Shown here: positions 24,011 through 31,460 of the stretch, piece by piece
Numbering within the stretch: position 1 is the first letter of the stretch
Layout: every line of letters begins with the position of its first letter
Origin: Luteitalea sp.
GTDB lineage: Bacteria; Acidobacteriota; Vicinamibacteria; Vicinamibacterales; Vicinamibacteraceae
Length of the DNA stretch: 45,264 nucleotides
Direction of reading: 5' to 3'
Assembly (NCBI GenBank): GCA_009377605.1
Contig: WHTT01000011.1
Span: forward strand, 63,010 to 108,273
Notes under the pieces: generated by a model
What the model was told of the DNA's origin: nothing
What the model saw: only the letters and a program-made list of their open reading frames with translations
Databases searched by the model: none
Program-made: the position numbers and the translations under genes

Positions 24011-27000
24011 GTGCTACACATGGTACGCGGGGCTGTCGTCTGCACTGGGGTCCTCTCCGCGCTGGTCTTCGCCGTTGAGCCGTCGCCTGCGGCGGCGGAA
24101 CAGCTCGCCATTCGGTCCCTTGGTCTGCGGGATGGCTTGGTGCACCCTCGCGTCAACACCTTCTATCGGGACCACCTCGGTTACATCTGGCTCGGCACCT
24201 GGGAGGGCCTCAGCCGCTTCGACGGCGAGCGCTTCGTCAACTACGGCCCGAAAGACGGGCTGTCGGACGGCTCCATCACCGATATCACCGAAGATCGGCA
24301 CGGACAGCTCTGGGTGGCGACGCACGGCGGCGGCGTGGCCGTGCTCATCGAGCAGCCTCAGATGCGCACGCTCGCCGGTCAAGGCGATACAACGTCGCGT
24401 CCCCGGTTCGCCAGCTTCGACGTGGCTTCGTCACGCGAAGGCAACGTGGTGGACAGGGTCCTCGTGGATGGGCGAAACCGGCTGTGGTGCAAGACGCACG
24501 CCGGCATTTATCGAGCCGCTCTCAATCATGGCGGGAGACCCCGCTTCACTCAGGTGTGGCGCGGCGAAGCGGAGGATGTGCTCCTCGATGCTGCCGGTCG
24601 TCTCTGGGTCAGATCCGGCGCAGACATGATCGTCATCGACGAAGATCGGGTCGTCGAGCATCGGGCCGTCGTGCCAGCCTACTTCAAGGGCGCCTTCGAG
24701 CACACGAACAAGATCCGACCTGACGGGGCCGGTGGCTGGTATGTGTTGTACGAAAACGCGCTCATACGCATGCGCGTTCCCGCCAGCATCGACGAGCGTC
24801 ACTCGTGGGTGCCGACCCCCATCGAGGCACCGCCCGCGCATTCGTTGCGCGCGTTGGCCGTGGACCCGAACGGTCCGGTTTGGGTTGGGACGACGGCCGG
24901 CTTGATCCGCTGGACACCCGAACACACCGACCGCTACGGCACCGCGCACGGACTGCCCGATGATTACATCAGTGCGCTCTTCGTGGCAGATGATGGTGTC
25001 CTCTGGGGTGGGACAGACCGCGACGGCGCTTTCCGACTGCTCGACGAGGCGCTCGTCAGCTACACGCGGGCCGATGGCCTGCCGGATGCCAACGTGCAGC
25101 AGGTGGTCGAAGCTCTCGACGGCAGAATTTACGCGAGCACATGGGCCGGTGGGCTCGTCGAGCTGACCGACGCGGGCGTGGTGCGCGTGCCCGGCTCCAA
25201 CCAGCCACCGTTCAACCGGACGGGGCCGCGGCTAAGCCGCGATGGCCAGGGTGCGTGGCTCATCGGTACCAACGCGTGCATGTACCGGATCACAGGTCCG
25301 TCGCTCGATCTTCGGCGAGCACGCCTTGTGCCAACCGCCGATGGAAAGCCGGTGAACGTCTTCAGCGTCCCTCACGAACATGACGGCAGCATCTGGTTCA
25401 GCGGTTTCGACGATGCGTTACACCGCATTCCCCAAGATGCCGAGGTATACCGCATCGGTCTGGATGGTCAGGCTCCTCGGTCTGGCGTGCGCGCCGCCAC
25501 GCTTCCGCTGGTGCGCGGGTTCTTCACGACCCGGGCCGGCGCGCTGTGGGCGACGCCCTTCGTTGGGGTCTGGCGCTGGCACAACGGAAGCTTTGATCGG
25601 CTGCGGCCCAGTCCGGGCATTTCGGATCCGCACCTCAACACGCGCGCGCTGCATCAAGACCGTGCGGGGCGTCTCTGGATCGGGCTTCGCAACCACGGCC
25701 TCCTGATGACGACCGAGCCCGAGGCGGCGCGCCCGCGCTTCGTGAGCTACTCGACCGAGACCGGGTTGGCCAGCAACGCCGTATGGTGCATTGCCGAGGA
25801 CGCTGCCGGACGCCTGTACCTCGGCACATCGCGTGGCGTCGATCGTCTGGATCCGGCCACCGGCGCGATCCGCCACTTCACGACCGCCAGTGGTCTTGCC
25901 GGTGACGTCGTGAACCATTGCACGACCGATCGTGAGGGCCGCATTTGGATTGGGACCTCGAACGGGATCTCGCGTCTCGATCCGCGAGCAGCGGATCCCG
26001 AGCCGAAGCCACCCTCGGTGCTGGTCACGCGCGTGGCCGTGGCAGGGCGCGAGGCGCCGCTGCCCGAGCGCGGCACACGTGTCGCACCGGGGATTGAGGT
26101 TCCGCCTGGCCATGATCAAGTGCGCATCGAGTACGCCTCGATCCATCGGTGGCCAGAGTCCCCGGTGAAGTACGAGTACTGGCTGGAAGGCGTCGATGAC
26201 GACTGGAGCCAGCCGACCGACCTGCGCGCGGTGCAATACGGCTCGCTGGCCGCGGGGTTGTACACGTTTCGTGTGAGAGCAATTGGGTCGGGCGGTACGA
26301 GTCTGGAGCCGGCCCAGCTGACGCTTCGGGTTCTGCCGCCGATCTGGCAGCGCTCGTGGTTCTTGCTTGCTGTCGCTGGCCTGGCGTTGGGCAGCGGCTG
26401 GGGCGCACACCGCATTCGGCTCCAGCGTGCGCTTGCCATGGAGGGCATTCGCCGCCAGATTGCGATGGATCTGCACGACGAGATGGGATCCGGCCTCTCA
26501 CAGGTCGCGCTGCTCAGCGAGCTCGGCAAGCGTGCCGCGCCCGAAGAGAGTCCATCCACCTTCACCGAGACAGCACGTCTCGCACGCAGCATGCGCGAGG
26601 CCATGAGCGACATCGTCTGGGCCGTCGATCCGCGGCACGACTACCTGATGCATCTCATTCGGCGCATGCGTGAGACCACCTTCAATCTACTCGAAGCGGA
26701 AGGGCTCGACGTGACGTTCCGGGCGCCGTCGGACGCCGAGGTGAACGGGACGGACCTCGCGCCGGATCGCCGCCGGCACCTGCTTCTCATCTTCAAGGAG
26801 AGCGTGACGAATATCGTACGGCATGCCCGAGCGTCAGCGGTTCGCATCGAGCTGGCCTTGCTGCCCGCCACGGTGGTCTTGCGGATCGACGATGATGGCA
26901 GAGGATTCGACGCCGGGGAGGTCACCTGGGGACATGGCCTCGGAAGCATCCGGTCGCGTGCGGCCGCGTTGAATGCCACGTTGACCGTCGACACCGCTCC

Positions 27001-27151
27001 AGGCCGCGGGACACGTCTCTGTCTCGTCGTTCCGCTCCGTGGTGGCCGACCGATTCTGGATGTCTGGCGGCGGCGCCTGAAGCCAAGGAAGAAGGTCTCA
27101 CCCCGGCGGGACAACGTCCCGTCGGCACGCGAGTCGCCCAACCCGTCGTGA
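24011..27151 (+). CDS. Two-component propeller sensor histidine kinase, about 1046 aa
   Basis: Membrane sensor with a periplasmic beta-propeller. Start GTG 24011 has GGAG six bases upstream; GTG 23999 and ATG 24020 are alternatives. A signal segment (VVCTGVLSALVFAV) comes first. About 35-660 holds Reg_prop repeats such as DHLGYIWLGTWEGLSRFDGE, DRHGQLWVATHGGGVAVL and DREGRIWIGTSNGISRLDP. The Y_Y_Y domain follows (KYEYWLEGVDDDWSQPTDLR), then one TM helix (SWFLLAVAGLALGSGWGA). HisKA_3 has its phosphorylated His in QIAMDLHDEMGSGLSQVAL. HATPase_c has FKESVTNIVRHA (N box) and DDDGRGFDAGE, GHGLGSIRSRAA. No receiver domain is fused and no response regulator lies next to it, so it is an orphan here. 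The family usually senses sugars or glycan breakdown products; its signal is unknown. Confidence 0.93.
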   Translation: MLHMVRGAVVCTGVLSALVFAVEPSPAAAEQLAIRSLGLRDGLVHPRVNTFYRDHLGYIWLGTWEGLSRFDGERFVNYGPKDGLSDGSITDITEDRHGQLWVATHGGGVAVLIEQPQMRTLAGQGDTTSRPRFASFDVASSREGNVVDRVLVDGRNRLWCKTHAGIYRAALNHGGRPRFTQVWRGEAEDVLLDAAGRLWVRSGADMIVIDEDRVVEHRAVVPAYFKGAFEHTNKIRPDGAGGWYVLYENALIRMRVPASIDERHSWVPTPIEAPPAHSLRALAVDPNGPVWVGTTAGLIRWTPEHTDRYGTAHGLPDDYISALFVADDGVLWGGTDRDGAFRLLDEALVSYTRADGLPDANVQQVVEALDGRIYASTWAGGLVELTDAGVVRVPGSNQPPFNRTGPRLSRDGQGAWLIGTNACMYRITGPSLDLRRARLVPTADGKPVNVFSVPHEHDGSIWFSGFDDALHRIPQDAEVYRIGLDGQAPRSGVRAATLPLVRGFFTTRAGALWATPFVGVWRWHNGSFDRLRPSPGISDPHLNTRALHQDRAGRLWIGLRNHGLLMTTEPEAARPRFVSYSTETGLASNAVWCIAEDAAGRLYLGTSRGVDRLDPATGAIRHFTTASGLAGDVVNHCTTDREGRIWIGTSNGISRLDPRAADPEPKPPSVLVTRVAVAGREAPLPERGTRVAPGIEVPPGHDQVRIEYASIHRWPESPVKYEYWLEGVDDDWSQPTDLRAVQYGSLAAGLYTFRVRAIGSGGTSLEPAQLTLRVLPPIWQRSWFLLAVAGLALGSGWGAHRIRLQRALAMEGIRRQIAMDLHDEMGSGLSQVALLSELGKRAAPEESPSTFTETARLARSMREAMSDIVWAVDPRHDYLMHLIRRMRETTFNLLEAEGLDVTFRAPSDAEVNGTDLAPDRRRHLLLIFKESVTNIVRHARASAVRIELALLPATVVLRIDDDGRGFDAGEVTWGHGLGSIRSRAAALNATLTVDTAPGRGTRLCLVVPLRGGRPILDVWRRRLKPRKKVSPRRDNVPSARESPNPS

Positions 27152-27170
27152 CCGTGTTCACCGACCCCTG

Positions 27171-27311
27171 AAGCGTGGGGGCATCCGCGTGATCTACTAC
27201 CTGCGGTCAAGACAGGGGCAGGTGTGGATGTTGACCATGTACGCGAAGAACGTGGCCGAGAACATCGCAGCGCACGTACTGAAGAAAATCAAGGAGGAGA
27301 TCGATGGCTAA
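27171..27311 (+). pseudogene. RelE/HigB-type toxin, C-terminal remnant
   Basis: From 27171 the frame reads KRGGIRVIYYLRSRQGQVWM, then LTMYAKNVAENIAAHVLKKI, KEEIDG and a stop. This is the C-terminal half of a RelE-superfamily mRNA interferase (GGxRVIYY and YAKNxxEN are typical). The N-terminal half, with its start, is missing: only the end of the kinase gene lies upstream. It overlaps the antitoxin start at 27304 by eight bases, the native coupling of a toxin-first pair. Toxin activity should be lost. Confidence 0.8.
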
Positions 27312-27576
27312 GGCCAAGCGCAACATCGGTCTGGAGATTCTCGAGGGCATCCGGCAGCTCAAGCGAGGCGAGCATGGCCGCATCATCAATGTGCCCTCGG
27401 TCGCGAGTATTCGGGAGAAGACCGGCCTTTCGCAGGCGAGATTTGCACAGTTGCTAGGCGTGTCGGTCCGAACCCTCCAGGAATGGGAGCAGGGCCGCCG
27501 TGCGCCATCCGGCGCCGCGCGCACGCTGTTGTTGATTGCGGCGAAGAATCCGGATGCGCTGCTCGAGGTGGCGTGA
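27304..27576 (+). CDS. HigA-like XRE antitoxin, 90 aa, orphaned
   Basis: Helix-turn-helix antitoxin that would bind DNA and neutralise a RelE/HigB toxin. The HTH is IREKTGLSQARFAQLLGVSV followed by RTLQEWEQGRRAPSGAARTL, the classic XRE pattern; the N-terminal part (NIGLEILEGIRQLKRGEHGR) is the usual linker of HigA-type partners. AAGGAGGAG lies upstream of the ATG, within the toxin remnant's 3' end. The reading frame is intact although the toxin has lost its N-terminal half, so it is a surviving orphan that may still repress other promoters or protect against related toxins. Confidence 0.88.
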   Translation: MAKAKRNIGLEILEGIRQLKRGEHGRIINVPSVASIREKTGLSQARFAQLLGVSVRTLQEWEQGRRAPSGAARTLLLIAAKNPDALLEVA

Positions 27577-27592
27577 GCGCCCGCCACGCCGC

Positions 27593-27643
27593 AACAAGTC
27601 CGGGCGTGAGATTGCCACGCCGAAAGGCGATCTGGATCTAAGG
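27593..27643 (+). pseudogene. Scar of a second toxin type (ATPKGDLDL)
   Basis: Right after the orphan antitoxin the DNA reads NKSGREIATPKGDLDLR. This matches the C-terminal signature of the intact phage-type HigB toxin at 29936 (KKSRRAIATPKGELDL). Only about 17 codons remain, with no start. It is probably a leftover of another toxin gene that once sat here. Confidence 0.6.
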
Positions 27644-27667
27644 GTGTCGTCGAAATGGGAGCCTATG

Positions 27668-28346
27668 TCAGACGGCCGCCATCTCTGTGAAGCCCTGGCG
27701 CCAGGTCGGATACTTCGGCTGCCAGCCCAGCTCTCGCTTGGCTTTCGCGTTCGACGAGCCGCGGATCTCGTTCATGACCGACACCGCGAGGTCGCCGCCA
27801 ACCAGGCGTCCGAGCCACACCGGGGCGTGACGCGGCGGCTTCGCCCCGAGCGTCCAGGCCAAGTATGGAAGCCACTCGGAAATCGGTGCCGGGTTCGTCG
27901 TCCACGATGTTGTAGAGGCCGGGAGCACCCCGTTCGACCGCCGCCAGCGTGGCAACGTCCTCGATGTGGACGAGCGACCAGATCCCAGTCCCCCGGCCGA
28001 TGATCGGGAAGCGCCGTTTCCGAACCATCTCGACGTGTACGCCACCTGGCCACAGCGACGTTCCCGGGCCGTAGAACCCGCCGTACCTGAGCACGATCCC
28101 CTCGATGCCCTCTGCGGTAGCCACGGTGGCTTCGACGTACCGGATGGCTGCGATCGTCTCACGACATGCCTTCGGCGGGTCGGCGTCAAGGACGTCCAGC
28201 ACCGCGGGCTCCCCGCCTGCCGCCCGCAGCTCGTCCGCCACGGCGTCCGACCGCGTTGTCCCCACCACGTCGTGCCCGCCCTCGACCAGCCTCGGCACGA
28301 GCCGCCGACCGACCGCACCGGTGGCACCGGCAACGAAGATCCTCAT
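27668..28346 (-). pseudogene. NAD-dependent epimerase/reductase, frameshifted and internally deleted
   Basis: It starts well, with GGGAGG before the ATG at 28346 and the Rossmann motif MRIFVAGATGAVGRRLVPRL. Two lesions are visible. After AVLDVLDADPPKACRETIAA about 80-90 family residues, including the usual catalytic segment, are missing in frame. Near 27886-27892 the frame changes: VDDEPG continues in one frame, while the family ending (APISEWLPYLAWTLGAKPPR, then SNAKAKRELGWQPKYPTWRQ) is in another, ending at 27668. Relatives are atypical short-chain reductases with GFYGPGTSL and a C-terminal KAKRELGWxP motif. Not functional. Confidence 0.85.
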
Positions 28347-28731
28347 GAGTCCTCCCGATCCGTCTCACTACGAGAGACGATCAACCGTGTCGACCTGTGA
28401 CAGGAGAGGCGTATCGCGGATAGAGATCGTCTTCATGTGCACATTGTGCATCTGGCGACGCATGGGGTCCGAACCATTGGGGCATCGGCGAGGGAACCCT
28501 CCGTTGGTGTATGTGGGCGGGCATCAGCGTGGCGTCGACAGACGATTCCTACGTACGTTCGTAGTGACGTGAAGCCATATGCGGCGCACCCTCATTTGCA
28601 GGTCGCACGTGTCCGTGGCCCAGGCCCATCTCGGCGCTCTTCGAGCCGGACCAAATGCTCGGCGCCAGGCAACGGCAGCGGCGTGAGTAGCACGCCGTCG
28701 GCGACACTGAACATGAACGAGGAGTGTCGTC
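28347..28731. other. Intergenic stretch, no gene recognised
   Basis: About 385 bases between the epimerase pseudogene and the collagen-like gene. No coding frame looks real. ATGTGCACAT (28435-28444) is a perfect 10-bp palindrome of a kind some PadR proteins bind, but with no supporting context. Confidence 0.4.
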
Positions 28732-29406
28732 ATGCGCAAACATTGGTTGAGATCAGTCACGATTATCATTGCGGCGGTCACGACGGTCGCGATCGTCGTG
28801 GCCACGATTACCAGCGCCGTTGCCTCGATTCCGGCGGCCGACGGGCGCGTGGACGGTTGCTTCGCGGTGACCGACCGGACGTCGGGGACAGGACTGCTCG
28901 GTCCAATCGTCACACTGGATCGGCAAGGCACGCTGCGCGCGATCGACACGGAAGCTGGCGAGCAGTGCGGAGACGACGAGCAGGCCCTCACGTTCAACGC
29001 CAAAGGCGAGCAAGGGGATCCCGGGCCGCAGGGACCTCCGGGCGCTGTTGGCCCGCCCGGTCCAGTCGGCCCGGTGGGCCCGGTCGGACCCCAAGGCACG
29101 CCCGGCGATCAGGGACCGCCGGGCGAGCAGGGACCGCCGGGAGCTGGCCTTACGGGCTACGAGATCGTGACAAACTCCGGTGAAGTTCCGGACAATGGCC
29201 ATGAGCAACTGTTCGTCTACTGTCCAGACGGAAAGACAGTGCTCGGTGGCGGTCACTTCTCCTTCGTCGGGGTCAGGGCGGGCGTTTCCTTCCCAATCCA
29301 AGACTTTGCCTCTGGAGACGGCGAGGGATGGTCCGCGTCTTTCGAGGATAGCGGTGGCGACAATAGGAATGTCTCCGTTTACGCGATCTGCGCGGTGGTC
29401 GCGTAG
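28732..29406 (+). CDS. Secreted collagen-like protein, 224 aa
   Basis: Exported protein with a short collagen-type stalk. GAGGAG precedes the ATG. Residues 10-32 are a hydrophobic signal or anchor ([20 protein letters not shown]). A small domain follows with paired cysteines ([18 protein letters not shown]). Residues 92-136 are 15 uninterrupted Gly-X-Y triplets ([20 protein letters not shown] and on). The C-terminal beta domain ([20 protein letters not shown], then [18 protein letters not shown]) could trimerise and display at the surface, as in other bacterial collagen-like proteins. The gene is intact although it lies among pseudogenes. Its role, perhaps adhesion or matrix, is inferred. Confidence 0.85.
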   Translation: MRKHWLRSVTIIIAAVTTVAIVVATITSAVASIPAADGRVDGCFAVTDRTSGTGLLGPIVTLDRQGTLRAIDTEAGEQCGDDEQALTFNAKGEQGDPGPQGPPGAVGPPGPVGPVGPVGPQGTPGDQGPPGEQGPPGAGLTGYEIVTNSGEVPDNGHEQLFVYCPDGKTVLGGGHFSFVGVRAGVSFPIQDFASGDGEGWSASFEDSGGDNRNVSVYAICAVVA

Positions 29407-29447
29407 GGCGTATCGTCGTTTCTCAGCCGGCAGTGATGGGCTCGGCC

Positions 29448-29473
29448 GGCGGTCGCCTGGGCGGCTGACCGCC
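29448..29473. terminator. Possible terminator hairpin after the collagen-like gene
   Basis: GGCGGTC and GACCGCC pair perfectly with a 12-base loop, 41 bases after the stop codon. There is no T-run. Assignment is by position only. Confidence 0.35.
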
Positions 29474-29587
29474 TGAGCCCGTATAGCGTGCCTCTACTCA
29501 CAGTGACTCCCTGCTGACACACTCCCCGGACTGCCGACACAGCCGGGTTTCTTCACGTGTCCGCGGGAAGGTAACGCCAAGACGCAG

Positions 29588-29780
29588 TATCCCTCCCTCG
29601 ATTTGCCAGACGCGTATGCCGTCATCGCGTACTGTCTGCGCCATCGCGTTTGAGGTTGATGTCTATCTAGAAGAGAGGCGCCAACATCGTGAGGTGGTTC
29701 GCAAAGACATCGAGTCGAGGTTCGATGCTCGAGGTATTCGTGATCGGTTGCTTGCCCGGTGCCATCAGCATCTGATCTGA
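29588..29780 (+). pseudogene. DUF433 antitoxin remnant, frameshifted
   Basis: First frame: YPSLDLPDAYAVIAYCLRHR (29588-29647). After a frame change at 29648-29651 the text continues EVDVYLEERRQHREVVRKDI, ESRFDARGIRDRLLARC, to a stop at 29778-29780. Together this is the C-terminal part of a DUF433-type antitoxin (yPxLxLxxvYaALAYyxxHrxEID). The 5' part with the start is missing or unrecognisable. A DUF5615 toxin start follows four bases after the stop, the native order of such pairs. Confidence 0.7.
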
Positions 29781-29783
29781 GCG

Positions 29784-29822
29784 ATGCTACGGCTGGCATC
29801 AGACGAGGATTTCAACAACCGC
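29784..29822 (+). pseudogene. DUF5615 PIN-like toxin, 13-codon N-terminal stub
   Basis: ATG at 29784 begins MLRLASDEDFNNR, matching the start of DUF5615 toxins (xLRLxxDExFxxR, with the first catalytic Asp). Similarity ends at once and no family sequence follows. With the frameshifted antitoxin just upstream, it marks a destroyed DUF433-DUF5615 module. An intact module of this kind exists at 44236-44764. Confidence 0.6.
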
Positions 29823-29908
29823 TCGATTTGTGGGCAAGCGCCTGGATCAGATTGTCAGCCGCAATCGAAGCAAGGTCTTGGCGTCTGTGGCGCGCGAGTG
29901 ACCGGCGT

Positions 29909-29937
29909 TTGGCGATATGCCTGTAGTGGCATACAAT
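29909..29937 (+). promoter_or_regulatory. Sigma70-type promoter with operator for the TA pair
   Basis: TTGGCG (29909-29914), a 17-base spacer, and TACAAT (29932-29937) form a good -35/-10 pair. Inside and over it lies the inverted repeat TATGCC-N6-GGCATA (29916-29933), placed where a bound HigA-type antitoxin would block polymerase. The downstream gene start overlaps the -10 box, so the true translational start may be slightly later or the message nearly leaderless. Confidence 0.6.
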
Positions 29938-30331
29938 GAGCATGCGGCCACCGAGGACGTCGCCCCAACCGGTCCCGAAGCCTGTTCGCTGGGTGGCCTC
30001 GAGCAAGGATGACCTGAGCGCGTTTCCGAACGACGTCAAGACCCGGGTCGGCGGCGCGCTGTGGGATGCGCAGATCGGCCTAAAGTCGTCGACGGCAAAG
30101 CCTCTGAAGGGGTTCGGCCACGCCGGAGTGCTCGAGGTGGTGGTGGACTTCGACGGGAACACGTTTCGGACGGTCTACACAGTGCGGTTCTCGAAAGCTG
30201 TCTACGTCCTTCACGCGTTCCAGAAGAAATCTCGGCGTGCGATTGCCACGCCGAAGGGCGAGCTGGATCTCATCGGAGCTCGGCTCGCTCGCGCCAGAGA
30301 GGACTATGAAGCATGGCTAAAAGGCCGCTGA
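29936..30331 (+). CDS. HigB2/Gp49-like toxin of a type II TA pair, about 131 aa
   Basis: RelE-fold ribosome-dependent mRNA interferase of the phage-derived Gp49-like group. The core reads PKPVRWVASSKDDLSAFPND, then KPLKGFGHAGVLEVVVDFDG, YTVRFSKAVYVLHAFQKKSR and RAIATPKGELDLIGARLARA. The K-G-F-G, Y-T-V-R-F and HAFQKKS motifs carry the conserved basic residues of the family, so it appears active. ATG 29936 or ATG 29942 may be the start. It overlaps the antitoxin gene by 19 bases, so toxin and antitoxin are translated together. It is the only complete TA pair within the 27-31 kb graveyard. Confidence 0.9.
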   Translation: MSMRPPRTSPQPVPKPVRWVASSKDDLSAFPNDVKTRVGGALWDAQIGLKSSTAKPLKGFGHAGVLEVVVDFDGNTFRTVYTVRFSKAVYVLHAFQKKSRRAIATPKGELDLIGARLARAREDYEAWLKGR

Positions 30332-30657
30332 TTCCCGTGGCGCCCAGTTCCGGCAACGTGTTCGCCGATATCGGCGTTCCGGAGCCGGAAGAGGAGTTGG
30401 CTAAAGCACAGCTCGCGAGCCGAATTCGCGAGATCGTTCGGAGCAGTCGCCTCACTCAGGTCGCCGCTGCTGCCGTGATGGGCATCGATCAGCCCAAGGT
30501 CTCGGCCTTGCTGAGTGGCCGACTGACAAACTTCTCGAGCGAACGCCTGATGCGTCTCCTGACCAGGCTCGGGCAGGACGTGGAGATCGTGGTCAAGTCG
30601 AAGCCGCGACGACGGCAGCGCGGTCGCATTCGCGTTGTTGAAGAAGCCCGCGCCTGA
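30313..30657 (+). CDS. HigA-like XRE antitoxin, 114 aa
   Basis: Antitoxin partner of the toxin at 29936. The N-terminal arm (NVFADIGVPEPEEELAKAQL) is the typical NVFxDLGxxxxEExxxKAxL of this antitoxin group. The HTH follows: ASRIREIVRSSRLTQVAAAA, then VMGIDQPKVSALLSGRLTNF, and SSERLMRLLTRLGQDVEIVV. The end is very basic (KSKPRRRQRGRIRVV). It should neutralise the toxin by binding and repress the pair through the inverted repeat at 29916-29933. The start overlaps the toxin 3' end, as in other toxin-first pairs. Confidence 0.92.
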   Translation: MAKRPLIPVAPSSGNVFADIGVPEPEEELAKAQLASRIREIVRSSRLTQVAAAAVMGIDQPKVSALLSGRLTNFSSERLMRLLTRLGQDVEIVVKSKPRRRQRGRIRVVEEARA

Positions 30658-30700
30658 TTGAGTACCACCGCGACGACGCCATCGCGCACCGCATGGCAAT

Positions 30701-31178
30701 GAGACAGCAGGTGGCGCGGGTCGATGCCCGCGCGGGCGGGCCGCTGCGGCACCGTGACCGTGATCGTCTGCGGCCCGGTGGCTATGCGATGCATCGCCAG
30801 GAAGAGTGGCGCGCCCTGTGTCTCGCCGGCTTCCGCCGGCGCGTAGACGCCGATCTCCAACAGGTCATGCATCGGCATGTCCGTCTCGGTGCCCGCCGTG
30901 TCCACCACGACCTTTCGCGCGTCCACCTCGAGCGTGACCTGCCAGGTGCCTGCTTCGGTCTCCGCCGTGGCCCGCTCCGTCTCGAGCTCCCAGAACGTGT
31001 TCTTCTCGAAGAGGTCGTGTAGCAGGTATTGGAACGAGTCTGGCGTGACCGCCTGCAGCTCCCGGTAGAGATCCAGTGAGGTCGGCAGGGGCGGCGCTCC
31101 GGAACCATGCTTCTCGAACAGGCGCCGGAGTACATCGTCGACCCGCTCCTTGCCGATGTACTCGCGCATCGCTGGTTC
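30701..31178 (-). pseudogene. C-terminal remnant of ABC permease / M1 aminopeptidase fusion
   Basis: Minus-strand text AMREYIGKERVDDVLRRLFE, then DLYRELQAVTPDSFQYLLHD, LFEKNTFWELETERATAETE, and a beta-domain (GTWQVTLEVDARKVVVDTAG) to GIDPRHLL. This matches the end of the large membrane proteins that combine an ABC-2 permease with an M1-peptidase ectodomain. The permease and the zinc-peptidase active site (HExxH) are absent. Past HLL the native end is lost and the frame drifts on. It joins the ATPase remnant across a palindromic repeat. Confidence 0.75.
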
Positions 31179-31195
31179 AGCACGTCGATGGCCTG

Positions 31196-31262
31196 CCCTG
31201 AGCTTGCCGCCCCTCGACTCTGCTCGGGGCGACCCTGAGGTGCTCGAAGGGCCGAAGGGTCG
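31196..31262. repeat. Palindromic repeat at the pseudogene junction
   Basis: Contains GCCCC-N12-GGGGC (31209-31230) and two direct CCCTGAG units (31196-31202, 31233-31239) followed by GTGCTCGAAGGGCCGAAGGG. It resembles the widespread intergenic CCCTGAGC..TCGAAGGG type palindromes. It lies exactly between the ATPase head and the peptidase tail, so it may have entered at, or helped create, the deletion. Confidence 0.55.
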
Positions 31263-31448
31263 CCGAGGTGGATGTGGCCCTCGTCCGGCTCCTGCAGGGT
31301 CGCGATCGTGCGCATCAACGTGGACTTTCCCGACCCGTTGGGGACCGAGCAGGCCGTACATCCCCACCGGAATCGTGAGCGTCACGTCCTTCAGCGCTTG
31401 CACGCCGTTCGAATAGGTCTTGGATACATTGCGAATGCGCAACTCCAT
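31263..31448 (-). pseudogene. ABC transporter ATPase, 5' remnant with frameshift
   Basis: Start MELRIRNVSKTYSNGVQALK, then DVTLTIPVGMYGLLGP is a standard ABC ATPase head. One extra C in a CCCC run (31340-31343 on the plus strand) breaks the frame. Removing it restores the Walker A region GPNGSGKSTLMRTIATLQEP followed by DEGHIH. Signature, Walker B and the rest are gone. It lies 12 bases behind the DUF4173 gene and was probably the third gene of that operon, with the permease/peptidase as the fourth. Confidence 0.85.
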
Positions 31449-31460
31449 AGCCGTCTCCTG

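Noticed and set aside
28435-28444. ATGTGCACAT as a PadR operator
   Set aside because: It fits a PadR-like ATGT-ACAT pattern, but no promoter, start codon or regulator lies close by.
27151-30657. Response regulator expected after the propeller histidine kinase
   Set aside because: No receiver domain or LuxR-type gene is present; the DNA holds TA remnants instead.
30489-31448. One 319-residue protein spanning the ABC ATPase start to the antitoxin region
   Set aside because: It is a chance fusion of two broken genes plus antisense of the antitoxin; Walker A is out of frame.
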